This document shows, in pieces, positions 9,097-19,812 of a stretch of 64,000 nt of DNA. Location: the NCBI RefSeq assembly GCF_027571405.1, contig NZ_CP092969.1, positions 62,001 to 126,000 on the forward strand. Reading direction: 5' to 3'. Position 1 is the first letter of the stretch. Each line of letters begins with the position of its first letter. This DNA is from Methylocystis parvus OBBP (lineage in GTDB: Bacteria; Pseudomonadota; Alphaproteobacteria; Rhizobiales; Beijerinckiaceae). A model generated the notes under the pieces. That model made no database searches and had not been told where the DNA came from. It saw only the letters and a list, made by a program, of their open reading frames with translations. Position numbers and translations under genes: made by a program.

Positions 9097-9290
9097 TAGG
9101 AGCCCTCATAGCCCAGCGAGACCAAATCCGCGTGTAAATTGCTTGACCGTCCGCTTCTGCTTGCGCGGCTTGCTTGCTTCCGCTTTCAGCCAACGCGCCA
9201 ATTGTTCCGCAAATGCGTCCCGTTCGCTCGGCCGGTCGGGGGCCTTAAACTTCGGCTATAGAAGCAATCCCAAAGCTCAACGCATTCACG
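9097..9290 (-). pseudogene. IS21 IstA remnant, second kind
   Basis: The minus strand reads DRPSERDAFAEQLARWLKAEASKPRKQKRTVKQ. After one extra base it reads LHADLVSLGYEGSY, a segment found in the N-terminal third of IS21-type IstA proteins. It is truncated on both sides, and its border at 9096/9097 is also where the IS110 gene is cut. Confidence 0.55.
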
Positions 9291-9549
9291 ATTTATGACT
9301 CCGCCCTGCACCGTTTCCGTCCTCGCTATCTTCTATGGTTCATGGTATGAATGAAGATGCGGCTTCGAGCAGCGTCGTGCCTTCGGTCGAAGGAGACATA
9401 ATCTGCACCTCTGATCTGGAGCGTGGCGGCCCGCCGCCTTAAGCCATCGGTGAACGCCAAAAGGCGCAGCGCAATGCCCGGCGTTCGAAACCTCTTCCTG
9501 GATTAGGGCTCTTGATCGAGCCGTCCTTTCGCGCGGCGTAGCGACCGCC

Positions 9550-9632
9550 TTTAGATCCAGCCTTCCGCGAACAACACGCCAATTCCTGAACCGGACAAAG
9601 CCGGGCCGGGCGTCCCGCCTTTTTTGTTCGCG
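9550..9632 (-). repeat. left arm of long inverted repeat flanking ndvB
   Basis: The complement of this stretch matches 19,813-19,889 over about 75 bp with roughly four differences (CGCAAAGAGCGCGAACAAAA, GGCGGGACGCCCGGCCCGGC, AGGAATTGGCGTGTTGTTCG). In both arms it encodes a small Lys/Arg-rich segment (KKAGRPARL..ELACCS) read away from the ends; the right copy has a stop in it. Its origin is unknown. The arms bracket ndvB, the transglutaminase and a truncated gene. Confidence 0.7.
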
Positions 9633-9698
9633 CTCTTTGCGCGGTCGCGGCGCGCCCTTGCCCTGGCTCGAATTCGTTTCGCCCCAAGGAGAGTCTGA

Positions 9699-12600
9699 TT
9701 GACCCATTTACGCCTTGAGACGCCGTCGCCCTCCCTTCTCTCGCGTTGGGGTGTCTTCCTGCGTAAGCGGGCGCAATCGCCCTGGGACAGTCTCGCGCCG
9801 ATTCGCGAGGAGTTGTTCAGCGTCGAACGGCTCGAAGAGCATGCGCGCAGTCTGGCGGCCGCTCAGCCCGTTAAGCCCATGCTGACCAAAGGCCGGCCCC
9901 TGGCCGGTCGGCTCGTCGACAACGAAGCGACCCTTCTCGCCGCCTATCGGACGACGACGGAGTGGGTAGGCGAGGGACGCGCCATCACGCCGGCGGCGAA
10001 GTGGCTGACCGACAACTACCACCTCATTGAGAGGCAGATTCGTCAGATTCGCTCGGATATGCCGCCCGATTATTACAGACAATTGCCCAAACTCGCCATT
10101 GGCCCCTTCGCCGGATTTCCAAGAGTGTTCGGTATGGTCTGGGCCTTCGTCGCGCATACCGACAGCTGTTTCGAAGCCGAAATGCTGCGCCGTTACGTGC
10201 ACGCCTATCAGGACGTCCAGCCGCTGACCATCGGCGAATTATGGGCGGTGTCGATCACCTTGCGTTTCGTCATGATCGAGAATCTGAGGCGCCTCGCGGA
10301 ACAGATCCTGCGTACGCGCAGCGCTTGCCAAGCTGCAGATCGGCTTGCCGATCGATTGCTGGGAACGGGCGGCGTGGTCGCGGAGCCGGCGGCGACGGCG
10401 CTCGCGAGCCATGCTCAGACAATGTTTTCCGACGCTTTCGCGGTGCAGCTCGCCCACAGGCTGCGCGACCAGAATCATGAAATGTCGCCGGCACTCGCCT
10501 GGCTCGACAATCGCCTTGCGGCGCGGGACGCCACCGTCGACGAAGTCGTGCATGACATGCACAGGAGGCTGGGCGCTTCGAACGTCTCCGTGCGCAACAT
10601 CATCACCAGTCTGCGCCTGATCGCCGATGTCGACTGGACCGAATTGTTCGAGCGCATCAGCCTCGTTGACGATGTGCTCGGCGTTGACAGCGCGTTCAAA
10701 GACATGGATTTTCCGACGCGCAATCTCTATCGCAGCGCGATCGAAGAGCTGGCGCGCGGCTCCGCCCGCACGGAACCGGAAATCGCGCGCGCCGCAGTCC
10801 TTGCGGCCAAGGCGGAATGCCCCTCATGCGCGCCGGCGACGCGAGAGCGTCGGCAAGATCCCGGCTATCACCTGTTCGGAGGCGGGCGGTGCGCCTTCGA
10901 GAGAACCATCGGGTTTCGCCCGCCGCTGCGCAAGGGGCTGGCGCGGCTCAGCCAGACCTTCGGGGTGAAGGGCTATGCGGCCGCCACCCTGGCGGTCTCC
11001 GCGATCATTCTCGCGGCGCCTTTGCTGATTCTCGCCGGAGAGGGCCTCGGCGGCTGGTTTCTGGCCCTGCTCGGCGCGCTCGGCGCCGTTCCAGCCGTCG
11101 ACGCGGCGGTCGCTCTGGTCAATCGCGGCGTAAGCTTTGGTTTCCGCGCGTCGCCTTTGCCCGGTTTGGAGCTGCGCAACGGAGTGCCGTCGCATCTGCG
11201 CACGCTCGTCGTCGTGCCGACTTTGCTGACGTCGATCGAAGCCATCGAAGAGCAGATCGAACGTCTGGAAATTCACCATCTTGCGAGCCCGGAAGGCGAT
11301 CTTCACTTCGCATTGTTGTCCGACTGGACCGATTCGGAGGCCGAACATCGAGAAGGCGACGACGAACTTTTGGAGGCCGCGTCGAAAGGGGTGGCGCAGC
11401 TCAACGAGCGATACGGGCCGGCGCAAGGCGGCGCCCGGTTTCTGCTCCTTCACCGGCTGCGCGTTTGGAATGAAAGCGAAAGCCGATGGATCGGCTGGGA
11501 GCGCAAGCGCGGCAAGCTTCACGAATTGAACCGGCTGCTGCGCGGCGCGACGGACACCACTTTCACGCCCATAGACGGCGCCGCGGCGCTCGCCCCCGTC
11601 GACGTTCGTTATGTCATCACGCTCGACGCGGACACGCGGCTGCCGCGCGACACGGCGCGCCGACTGATCGGCAAAATGGCGCACCCGCTGAATCGTCCGC
11701 ATTTTGACGCCGTCGCCGGCAGAGTTGTGGAAGGCTACGCGCTGTTGCAGCCGCGCGTGACGCCGTCGCTGCCTGTCGGCCGGGAGGGCTCGCTGTTCCA
11801 GCGGATTTTCTCGAGCCTGAGTGGAATCGACCCCTACGCCTCGGCGGTGTCGGATGTCTATCAGGATCTCTTCGGCGAAGGTTCCTATACCGGCAAGGGG
11901 ATCTATGACGTCGACGCGTTCGAGGCGGCGCTCGCCGGACGCACGCCGGATTCGACAATGCTCAGCCACGATCTGTTCGAAGGCGTGTTCGCCAGAGCCG
12001 GCCTGGCCTCCGATGTCGAGGTCATGGAGGAATTTCCCGCGCGCTACGACGTCGGCGCTCTGCGCCACCATCGCTGGGCGCGCGGCGACTGGCAGCTCCT
12101 GCCATGGATTTTCGGGCGCGCTCCCAGGACCGGGAACATGGATCGGGCCCGGAACGCGCTGCCAGCGATCGGCCGTTGGAAAATGCTGGACAATCTGCGC
12201 CGGACTCTGTCCGCGCCGGTGGGGGTTTTCGCATTGGCGGCGGGATGGACCGCGCCGTTCGACGCTGCGCTCGTCTGGACGATTTTCGTCATCTCGACGA
12301 TTGTCATGCCGACTTTGATTCCGGTCGTCGGCGCGATCCCGCCGCGCCGTCCCGGGATCACCCTCGCGAGTCATATACGCGCACTGGGCGGCGATCTTCG
12401 GCTCGCTTTGAGCCTCTCGGCGCTCATCGTCACATTCCTGGCGCACCAGGCCTGGCTGATGAGTGACGCGATTGCGCGCACCTTGTGGCGTCTCGTCATC
12501 ACGCGTCGCAATCTGCTGGAGTGGACCACCGCCGCTCAGGCGACGGTAGGTCCAAGGCTCGAACTTTCCGGCTTTTACCGGCGTATGGCCGGCGCGCTGG

Positions 12601-15600
12601 TTATCGCAGCCGCCGCGATAATCGTTGCTTGGCTTTCCGACCAGGGCGCGTTGTCGCTGGCCACGCCTTTCGCCGCGCTGTGGTTCGCCTCTCCGGCCGT
12701 GGCGCACTGGGCGAGCCTGCCGCCGCGCGTCGCGGGAAAGCCGCTTACGTCGGACGCCGACACGAGAGATTTGCGGCTGATCGCGCGCCGCACCTGGCGC
12801 TACTTCGAGACATTCGTCACGCCGGCGGACCGGATGCTTCCGCCTGATAACTTCCAGGAAGATCCGCAAGCGCTCGCGCATCGAACCTCGCCGACCAATC
12901 TCGGCCTTTATCTTCTCTCTGTGGCAAGCGCGCGCGATTTTGGTTGGATCGGGACGGACGAAGCGATCGAGCGCCTGGAAGCGACGCTTGCAACCATGAG
13001 CGAAATGGCGCGGTTTCGCGGGCATTTCTATAATTGGTACGACACGCGCGATCTGCGCCCGCTCGACCCCAAATATGTTTCCTCCGTCGACAGCGGCAAC
13101 CTTGCCGGGCATCTGATCGCGCTCGCCAACGCATGTCGTGAATGGCGCAGCGTCCCCGTCGCCTTCTCGACGCGCCTCGCCGGCGTCGGCGACGCCGTCG
13201 GCGTCACACGGGAGGAAGCGTCTCGCCTGTGCGACGGGCGCCGCACGCAGACAGTCACTTTAGGCCAATTAGACGAAGCGCTCGCCGGGCTGGCGTCAAG
13301 AATCCGACAGCCCGACGTCGAGCACGACGATCTCCCTCAACAGCTTGCGGCGCTGGCGGCCGAGGCGAAGGTCATGCTCGACATCGCCAGCGCGCTGGAA
13401 TTCGAGCGGAGCGACGGCGCCGGCGCGGATATGCTGTTCTGGGCGCGCGCCAGTCTGAAGGCCATCGCGGCGCACCAGCGCGAACTCCCGAGCGAAATCG
13501 AGGCTGCCTCGCTGCGCGATGCGCGGCTCGCCGTCCTGGAGGACGCCGCTCGCAAAATGGCTCTGGCGATGGAGTTTGATTTTCTCCTGGACGGCGAGCG
13601 CAGGCTGCTGTCCATCGGCTATCTGGTCCCTGAAGGCGCGCTCGATTCCAACTGTTACGATCTTCTCGCGTCCGAGGCGAGGCTCGCGAGTTTTTTTGCG
13701 ATCGCCAAGGGCGACGTTCCGGCGCGCCACTGGTTCCGCCTCGGCCGAGGCGTTACGCCGGTGGCCCATGGCGCCGCGCTGATTTCCTGGTCGGGATCGA
13801 TGTTCGAATATCTGATGCCCTCGCTCGTCATGCGCGCGCCGGCCGGGAGTCTTCTCGACCAAACGAACCGCCTTATCGTGCGTCGCCAGATAGATTACGC
13901 GGCGACACTGGGCCTGCCTTGGGGCGTCTCCGAATCGGCCTATAACGCCCGCGATCTGGAACTCACCTATCAGTATTCGAATTTTGGCGTTCCGGGCCTT
14001 GGCCTCAAACGCCGGCTCGGAGAAAACCAGGTGGTCGCGCCTTACGCCACGGCGCTCGCGACAATGGTCGATTCGCGTGCGGCGTCCGCCAATCTGGAAC
14101 GACTTGCACAGGCCGGCGCATGCGGACGGTACGGTTTCTACGAAGCGCTCGACTATACGCCGAGCCGTTTGCCGGACGGCGAAAGCGTCGCCATCGTGCG
14201 CGCATTCATGGCGCATCATCAGGGCATGACGATCGTCGCCATCGCCGACGCCTTGTTCGATGGCGCGATGCGGGCGCGATTCCATGCCGAGCCGATCATC
14301 CAGGCCACTGAGCTGTTGTTGCAGGAGCGGATGCCGCGCGACGTGCCGGCCGTTCGGCCTTGGGCGGCGGAAACGAAATCGACCGCCGCTCTGGCCAAGG
14401 ATTTTGAAGGCTCCGGCGTGCGCCGCTTTGCGTCCGCTCATCAGGGGACGCCGGCCACGCACCTGTTGTCGAACGGCTCCTACGCCACGATGCTCACCGC
14501 GGCCGGGTCGGGATATAGCCGCTGGAACGATGTCGCCGTCACGCGTTGGCGCGAGGACGCAGTTTGCGACGATTCCGGCTCCTATGTGTTTTTGAGGGAT
14601 GTGCGCAGCGGCGACGTCTGGTCGGCGGGCTTTCAGCCGAGCGGCGCGGAGCCCGAGGACTATCATGTCGCCTTCCACGAAGATCGCGCCGAGTTCACGC
14701 GTCGAGACGGAACGTTGACGACGACGATGGAGGTTCTGGTCTCCGCCGAGGATAACGCGGAGGTGCGGCGCGTCTCGGTTTCGAATACGGGCGCCGATTT
14801 CCGGGAAATCGAAGTCACGTCCTATGCCGAACTGGCTTTGGCGCCGCAGACGGCGGACGTCACGCATCCCGCGTTTTCAAAGCTTTTTGTTGAAACCGAA
14901 TTCGTCGCCGATGTCGGCGCTATATTGGCGACACGCCGCAGGCGCGCGCCGACAGAGGAGGGAATTTGGGCGGCGCATGTTTCCGTCGTAGAGGGCCTTG
15001 TCGTTGGCAAACCGGAAATCGAAACCGACAGGGCAAGATTTCTTGGCCGCGGACATGGCGTCCGCACGCCGATCGCAGTCATCGACGGCCGCGCGCTATC
15101 GAACACGGTCGGCACGATTCTCGACCCGATTTTCGCCCTGCGGCGACGCATCCGTGTGGCGCCGGGCGAAACCGCTCGCGTCGCCTTCTGGACGATGGTC
15201 GCAGCCACGCGCGAGGTTCTCCTCCACATCGTCGACAAGCATAAGGAAACGACCGCTTTCCCGCGTGCGGTGACGCTCGCCTGGACGCAGGCGCAAGTGC
15301 AACTCCACCATCTCGGCGTCACGGCGGGCGAAGCGACGATGTTTCAGCGTCTGGCCGGCCACGCGATCTACGCCGCGCCGACATTGCGTCCGTCCTCCAA
15401 CGCGATCAAACATGGCGCGGGAGCGCAGTCGAGCCTTTGGGCGCAGGGCGTTTCCGGCGACCTGCCAATCGTGCTGCTTCGAATCTCCGACATCGAGACG
15501 CTCGATGTCGCGCGCGAACTGTTGCGCGCGCATGAATATTGGCGGATGAAGCGACTGGCGGTCGACGTCGTGATCCTGAACGAACGCAAATCCTCTTATG

Positions 15601-18296
15601 TTCAGGATTTACAGGTTGCCCTGGAATCGCTGGTCCGCGCCAATCATTCGCGCCCGAAAATCGGGGCGGCCGAATCGCCCGGCCGAGTCTTTGTGCTGCG
15701 TGCGGATCTGATCCCTCAGGAATCCCATGCGCTCCTGGCGTCCGTAGCGCGTGTCGTTCTCGTCGCGCGACTTGGCGGTCTCTTCGATCAATTGAGATTG
15801 TTGGTCGAAACCAGGATTCCTCTCCAAGGCAGTCAACAGCGCGGGCGCCCAAGGCCCTCGCTGGCGGCGAAGCCCGTTATGCCAAGTCTCGAATGTTTCA
15901 ACGGCCTCGGCGGCTTCGCCGAGGACGGCCGGGAATATGTGACGATCCTCGGACCCGGCCAATCCACGCCGGCGCCCTGGATCAACGTCATCGCCAATCC
16001 ATTCTTCGGCTTCCAGACGTCGAGCGAGGGGAGCGGCTACACCTGGTCCATCAACAGTCGCGAAAATCAGATCTCTCCATGGTCGAACGATCCTGTCTCC
16101 GATCGTCCCGGGGAGGCGTTTTATTTGAGCGACGACGATACCGGGGAATTGTGGAGTCCGACGGCGCTTCCCATTCGCGATGCAGCCTCGACCTATACAG
16201 CGAGACACGGCCGAGGGTACAGCCGCTTTGAACATATGTCGCGAGACGTCAGCAGCGAGCTGACGCAGTTCGTCCCGATCGACGACGCCGTCAAGATTTC
16301 GAGGCTTTTGCTTCGCAATCGATCGAACCGTGTGAAGCGTATCAGCGTGACAGCTTATGTAGAGTGGATTCTCGGCCCGTCTCGCGGAGTTTCGCTTCCT
16401 TTCGTCATTACCGAGATCGACGCGAAAACCGGCGCAATGTTCGCCCGAAACACCTGGAACATCCCGTTCGGATCGCGCGTCGCGTTCTTCGATTTGCGGG
16501 GCGCGCAGACGGATTGGACTGGGGATCGCCGCGAGTTCATCGGTCGGAACGGAACATTGGCGAACCCGGCGGCGCTTATCGGCGCCGCGCCGTTGTCGAA
16601 TACGGTCGGAGCCGGACTCGATCCCTGCGGCGCGCTGCGGACGAAGGTCGAAATCCCGCCAAACGGAACCGTCGAAATCGTGTGCTTTCTCGGGCAAGCC
16701 GAAAGCGCCGACTCGGCGCGGCAGGCGATCATGGATTACCGTGCCGCCGATCTCGACGCCGTCATGTCGGAGGTCGCGCATCATTGGGACGACGTCCTCG
16801 GCGCGGTACAGGTGAAGACGCCGGATCGCACGATGGACATCATGCTCAACGGTTGGCTTCTCTATCAAACGCTCGCCTGTCGCATCTGGGCGCGTTCCGC
16901 CTTCTATCAGGCGAGCGGCGCTTATGGATTCCGCGATCAGCTACAGGACGGCATGGCGCTCACCGGGACGCGTCCCGCAATGACACGCGAACATCTTCTG
17001 CGCGCGGCGGCCCGGCAATTCGTCGAGGGCGACGTTCAGCATTGGTGGTTGCCGCATTCGGGCCAGGGGGTGCGCACCCGCATCTCCGACGATCGTATCT
17101 GGCTCGCCTTCGCGACGGCCCATTATGTCGACACGACGGGAGACGCCAGCGTTCTCGACGAGGTGATTCCCTTCCTATCCGGCCCCTCGCTGACGCCGGA
17201 CGCGCATGAAAACTTCTTCGAACCGTCGATTGCCGAAGAAACTGCGCCGCTGTTCGAACATTGCGTCCGCGCTCTCGACCAGAGCCTCGCCCTTGGCGGG
17301 CACGGGCTGCCGCTGTTCGGCTGCGGCGACTGGAACGATGGCATGAACCGGGTCGGCGAACGCGGCGCCGGAGAAAGCGTTTGGCTGGCGTGGTTGCTGC
17401 ACGCGACGCTCAGCGCCTTCGCGCCGATTGCGGAAGCCCGGGGCGACTTGGCGCATGCAGCCGCCTGGCGCGCGCATACTGAGGCCTTGCGCGCGTCGCT
17501 GGAGCGCGAGGCCTGGGACGGCGACTGGTATCGGCGCGGCTATTTCGACAATGGCGACCCACTGGGTTCCGCCTCCAGCGACGAATGCCGCATCGACTCC
17601 ATCGCGCAATCCTGGGCCGTGCTCTCCGGCGCTGCGGAGCCAGGCCGCGCGGCGCAGGCGATGGCGGCGGTTGAACGCGAGTTGATCCGACATGAGGACA
17701 GGCTGGCGCTGCTTTTTGCACCGCCCTTCGACAAGACGTCGCTCGATCCGGGCTACATCAAGGGTTATCCCCCCGGCATTCGCGAAAATGGCGGTCAATA
17801 CACGCACGCCGCCCTATGGTCGGTGATGGCCTTCGCCGCGCTCGGCGACGGCGACAAGGCCGCCGGATTGTTCTCGCTGCTCAACCCGATCAATCGCGCC
17901 CGCACGCGCGCCGAAGCGCATCGATACAAGGTCGAGCCCTATGTCGTCGCGGCCGATATCTACGCGGCGCCGCCCCATGTCGGGCGCGGCGGATGGACAT
18001 GGTACACCGGATCGGCGGCATGGATGCAGCGCGCCGGCGTGGAGAGCATTCTCGGGTTGCGCCTGCAAGGCGACATCCTGCGTCTGGACCCGTGCATCCC
18101 GAAATCCTGGCGCGGTTTCGAGCTGTCGCTTCGGCACGGCTCGGCTCGATATGAAATCACGGTGGAAAACCCTGATGGCGTCTGCCGCGGCGTCGCCTTC
18201 GCCGCCCTCGACGACGCCGTTGTGACGAATCGGCCGTTGAGGCTCAGACTCCTCGACGACGGCGCCAGGCATCGGCTGCTGGTTCGGCTCGGGTAG
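9699..18296 (+). CDS. ndvB: cyclic beta-1,2-glucan synthase
   Basis: A 2865-aa inner-membrane enzyme that builds, elongates and cyclises beta-1,2-glucan from UDP-glucose. Rhizobial NdvB/ChvB/Cgs proteins are about 2830-2870 aa, so this is full length. The start is a TTG at 9699 with AAGGAGAG 5 nt upstream. Membrane helices lie at about residues 425-475. The glycosyltransferase-84 domain has LDADTRLPRD (about 641) and HHRWARGDWQLLPW (about 790), then helices at 840-990. A glycoamylase-like domain starts near 1026 (FRGHFYNWYDT). The C-terminal GH94 phosphorylase-like domain has LQDGMALTGTRP (about 2413) and GCGDWNDGMNRVGERGAGES (about 2540) and controls chain length. No frameshift was seen. It stands alone in IS-rich DNA between inverted repeats. 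Confidence 0.95.
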   Translation: MTHLRLETPSPSLLSRWGVFLRKRAQSPWDSLAPIREELFSVERLEEHARSLAAAQPVKPMLTKGRPLAGRLVDNEATLLAAYRTTTEWVGEGRAITPAAKWLTDNYHLIERQIRQIRSDMPPDYYRQLPKLAIGPFAGFPRVFGMVWAFVAHTDSCFEAEMLRRYVHAYQDVQPLTIGELWAVSITLRFVMIENLRRLAEQILRTRSACQAADRLADRLLGTGGVVAEPAATALASHAQTMFSDAFAVQLAHRLRDQNHEMSPALAWLDNRLAARDATVDEVVHDMHRRLGASNVSVRNIITSLRLIADVDWTELFERISLVDDVLGVDSAFKDMDFPTRNLYRSAIEELARGSARTEPEIARAAVLAAKAECPSCAPATRERRQDPGYHLFGGGRCAFERTIGFRPPLRKGLARLSQTFGVKGYAAATLAVSAIILAAPLLILAGEGLGGWFLALLGALGAVPAVDAAVALVNRGVSFGFRASPLPGLELRNGVPSHLRTLVVVPTLLTSIEAIEEQIERLEIHHLASPEGDLHFALLSDWTDSEAEHREGDDELLEAASKGVAQLNERYGPAQGGARFLLLHRLRVWNESESRWIGWERKRGKLHELNRLLRGATDTTFTPIDGAAALAPVDVRYVITLDADTRLPRDTARRLIGKMAHPLNRPHFDAVAGRVVEGYALLQPRVTPSLPVGREGSLFQRIFSSLSGIDPYASAVSDVYQDLFGEGSYTGKGIYDVDAFEAALAGRTPDSTMLSHDLFEGVFARAGLASDVEVMEEFPARYDVGALRHHRWARGDWQLLPWIFGRAPRTGNMDRARNALPAIGRWKMLDNLRRTLSAPVGVFALAAGWTAPFDAALVWTIFVISTIVMPTLIPVVGAIPPRRPGITLASHIRALGGDLRLALSLSALIVTFLAHQAWLMSDAIARTLWRLVITRRNLLEWTTAAQATVGPRLELSGFYRRMAGALVIAAAAIIVAWLSDQGALSLATPFAALWFASPAVAHWASLPPRVAGKPLTSDADTRDLRLIARRTWRYFETFVTPADRMLPPDNFQEDPQALAHRTSPTNLGLYLLSVASARDFGWIGTDEAIERLEATLATMSEMARFRGHFYNWYDTRDLRPLDPKYVSSVDSGNLAGHLIALANACREWRSVPVAFSTRLAGVGDAVGVTREEASRLCDGRRTQTVTLGQLDEALAGLASRIRQPDVEHDDLPQQLAALAAEAKVMLDIASALEFERSDGAGADMLFWARASLKAIAAHQRELPSEIEAASLRDARLAVLEDAARKMALAMEFDFLLDGERRLLSIGYLVPEGALDSNCYDLLASEARLASFFAIAKGDVPARHWFRLGRGVTPVAHGAALISWSGSMFEYLMPSLVMRAPAGSLLDQTNRLIVRRQIDYAATLGLPWGVSESAYNARDLELTYQYSNFGVPGLGLKRRLGENQVVAPYATALATMVDSRAASANLERLAQAGACGRYGFYEALDYTPSRLPDGESVAIVRAFMAHHQGMTIVAIADALFDGAMRARFHAEPIIQATELLLQERMPRDVPAVRPWAAETKSTAALAKDFEGSGVRRFASAHQGTPATHLLSNGSYATMLTAAGSGYSRWNDVAVTRWREDAVCDDSGSYVFLRDVRSGDVWSAGFQPSGAEPEDYHVAFHEDRAEFTRRDGTLTTTMEVLVSAEDNAEVRRVSVSNTGADFREIEVTSYAELALAPQTADVTHPAFSKLFVETEFVADVGAILATRRRRAPTEEGIWAAHVSVVEGLVVGKPEIETDRARFLGRGHGVRTPIAVIDGRALSNTVGTILDPIFALRRRIRVAPGETARVAFWTMVAATREVLLHIVDKHKETTAFPRAVTLAWTQAQVQLHHLGVTAGEATMFQRLAGHAIYAAPTLRPSSNAIKHGAGAQSSLWAQGVSGDLPIVLLRISDIETLDVARELLRAHEYWRMKRLAVDVVILNERKSSYVQDLQVALESLVRANHSRPKIGAAESPGRVFVLRADLIPQESHALLASVARVVLVARLGGLFDQLRLLVETRIPLQGSQQRGRPRPSLAAKPVMPSLECFNGLGGFAEDGREYVTILGPGQSTPAPWINVIANPFFGFQTSSEGSGYTWSINSRENQISPWSNDPVSDRPGEAFYLSDDDTGELWSPTALPIRDAASTYTARHGRGYSRFEHMSRDVSSELTQFVPIDDAVKISRLLLRNRSNRVKRISVTAYVEWILGPSRGVSLPFVITEIDAKTGAMFARNTWNIPFGSRVAFFDLRGAQTDWTGDRREFIGRNGTLANPAALIGAAPLSNTVGAGLDPCGALRTKVEIPPNGTVEIVCFLGQAESADSARQAIMDYRAADLDAVMSEVAHHWDDVLGAVQVKTPDRTMDIMLNGWLLYQTLACRIWARSAFYQASGAYGFRDQLQDGMALTGTRPAMTREHLLRAAARQFVEGDVQHWWLPHSGQGVRTRISDDRIWLAFATAHYVDTTGDASVLDEVIPFLSGPSLTPDAHENFFEPSIAEETAPLFEHCVRALDQSLALGGHGLPLFGCGDWNDGMNRVGERGAGESVWLAWLLHATLSAFAPIAEARGDLAHAAAWRAHTEALRASLEREAWDGDWYRRGYFDNGDPLGSASSDECRIDSIAQSWAVLSGAAEPGRAAQAMAAVERELIRHEDRLALLFAPPFDKTSLDPGYIKGYPPGIRENGGQYTHAALWSVMAFAALGDGDKAAGLFSLLNPINRARTRAEAHRYKVEPYVVAADIYAAPPHVGRGGWTWYTGSAAWMQRAGVESILGLRLQGDILRLDPCIPKSWRGFELSLRHGSARYEITVENPDGVCRGVAFAALDDAVVTNRPLRLRLLDDGARHRLLVRLG

Positions 18297-18417
18297 CGTC
18301 AGAATCATGGGCGTCGGCTGGGGGCATTCGTAGGAAATTTCGTAGCCAGCGCGAATCTTCATCGACAGCCTCTTCTGCCCGAGCAAGCGGAGCCGTCGCA
18401 ATCGTCGCGGGCGAACA

Positions 18418-19332
18418 TTATCCTGCTGCGACCATGCAGACCCTGCTGCATTCCGCTTCAGCGTCCGCAGCAGCGGCGACCTTGACCGCGACCTTCATAG
18501 CGAGATGGTCGGACGCCGTTCCGATCGATGTTCCTTGCAGCGGAATCGCTTCCCTCGGCTCGTCCACGATCGCGATGCGCACCAGATTCCGATTCCCGAC
18601 CATGCCGCTTGAGGGATCGAAGTCAACCCAGCCCGGGCCGGCGATATAGGCCTGAATCCAGGCATGGGTGTTGCCGCCGACGTCGCCATCGTCATCTTCC
18701 CCATCGCCAAGATGCAGATAGCCAGAGACGAATCGCGCGCCGAATCCTAGCGAGCGCAGCGCCGCGATCATGAGCATCGCAAGGTCGCGACAACTCCCGC
18801 TGGCGAGTTCCAAAGTTTGTAGCGCGTCTTGAACGCCCTTCTCATGTCGCGCCACATGTTTGAAGGTCCGGTTGATGGTCTGCGTCATATCGACGAGAAG
18901 CTTGTGGGTGTCGGCCGATCCGTCCTCGCGCAGGAACGCGGCGGCCCAGCGAGCAAGCCGGGGATGCTGGGACAGCGGCGTGAGGAAGCACGCGAGATCG
19001 GACCGCTCTTTCTCGCTATAAGCGAACGGATGGCTCCGCGCGAAGTCCTCAATATCCGCCTCTCGGAAGTCGGTCGGCGTGTGGCGCAGACGCATCGTGC
19101 TTTTGAAGCGAAGCTCCGAGGCGCGTTCCGCGAAACGCGCGGTCGCGACATGATTGCCGAAAACATCCCGCGCCCAAAAGATTTGGCTCGGCGTGGGCGA
19201 AATTTCGAGTTCGGACTCGAGCACGATTTGGTCATCATCGTCGCGCGGACGCAGCATCATCCGGTGTTCGCCGAAGGCGACAGGCTGCTTGTAATGGTAA
19301 GTCGTGACGTGCCGGACAGTGAGAATCGGCAT
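18418..19332 (-). CDS. transglutaminase-like cysteine peptidase family protein
   Basis: A 304-aa protein from the ATG at 19332; an in-frame TTG at 19350 is less likely. It has the bacterial transglutaminase N-terminal beta domain (TVRHVTTYHYKQPVAFGEHRM) and then the papain-like core: SGSCRDLAMLMIAALRSLGF supplies the nucleophilic Cys, NTHAWIQAYIAGPGWVDFDPS the His and Asp. No signal peptide is seen. Family members may be proteases or isopeptide-forming enzymes; the substrate is unknown. It is convergent with ndvB (about 120 bp apart) and divergent from a truncated formylglutamate amidohydrolase, an arrangement plausible for an original chromosomal locus. Confidence 0.88.
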   Translation of the reverse strand: MPILTVRHVTTYHYKQPVAFGEHRMMLRPRDDDDQIVLESELEISPTPSQIFWARDVFGNHVATARFAERASELRFKSTMRLRHTPTDFREADIEDFARSHPFAYSEKERSDLACFLTPLSQHPRLARWAAAFLREDGSADTHKLLVDMTQTINRTFKHVARHEKGVQDALQTLELASGSCRDLAMLMIAALRSLGFGARFVSGYLHLGDGEDDDGDVGGNTHAWIQAYIAGPGWVDFDPSSGMVGNRNLVRIAIVDEPREAIPLQGTSIGTASDHLAMKVAVKVAAAADAEAECSRVCMVAAG

Positions 19333-19448
19333 TGCCGTCCCGCGCTGCAAGTTGCAGATACTGCACGTTCAGGTAGAAGGCAATTTCCACGCCAGAAATA
19401 GGACTCAATCGTGGCCCCGCTCCCGCCGCTCCAACGAACCCGAACCCG

Positions 19449-19625
19449 ATGAATGGAACGCCCGACAGCCTGTTGGCGGCCGACGAGCCGGCACCGATCA
19501 CGGCGCTGAATGAAAACGGCCTCTCGCCGTTCCTCATCGTCGTCGATCACGCGAGCAATTCCATCCCGCGCGCCCTCGCCGGGCTCGGCGTTTCTGCAGC
19601 CGAGTTGGAGCGCCGCTCAGAATAA
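19449..19625 (+). pseudogene. N-formylglutamate amidohydrolase family, N-terminal fragment
   Basis: The 58-aa frame MNGTPDSLLAADEPAPITAL, then PFLIVVDHASNSIPRALAGLGVS, matches the first motif of N-formylglutamate amidohydrolases (PFLxxxDHASNxIPR). It ends at ELERRSE and a TAA exactly where the DNA turns AT-rich (19,620-19,680). About 200 C-terminal residues are missing, so a rearrangement boundary lies at about 19,620. Confidence 0.75.
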
Positions 19626-19812
19626 AACTTAGAACACTTATATTATTGAATTTGCACTATAAAAAATCCGACTGATGTTGCGACGCTGAGATAACTCCAC
19701 TCGCTGCGGCGTGAGCGCCGAGGTCGGATCCACCCGATCGTCACGGTTCTCGCTATCCTTGTGCGGCCCATGGTATGAATGATACGGCTTTGACGAGCCT
19801 CAGTGCGCGCCG

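Noticed and set aside
10824..13112. 762-aa minus-strand open frame
   Set aside because: Complete antisense shadow of ndvB in high-GC DNA, Arg-rich, no domain.
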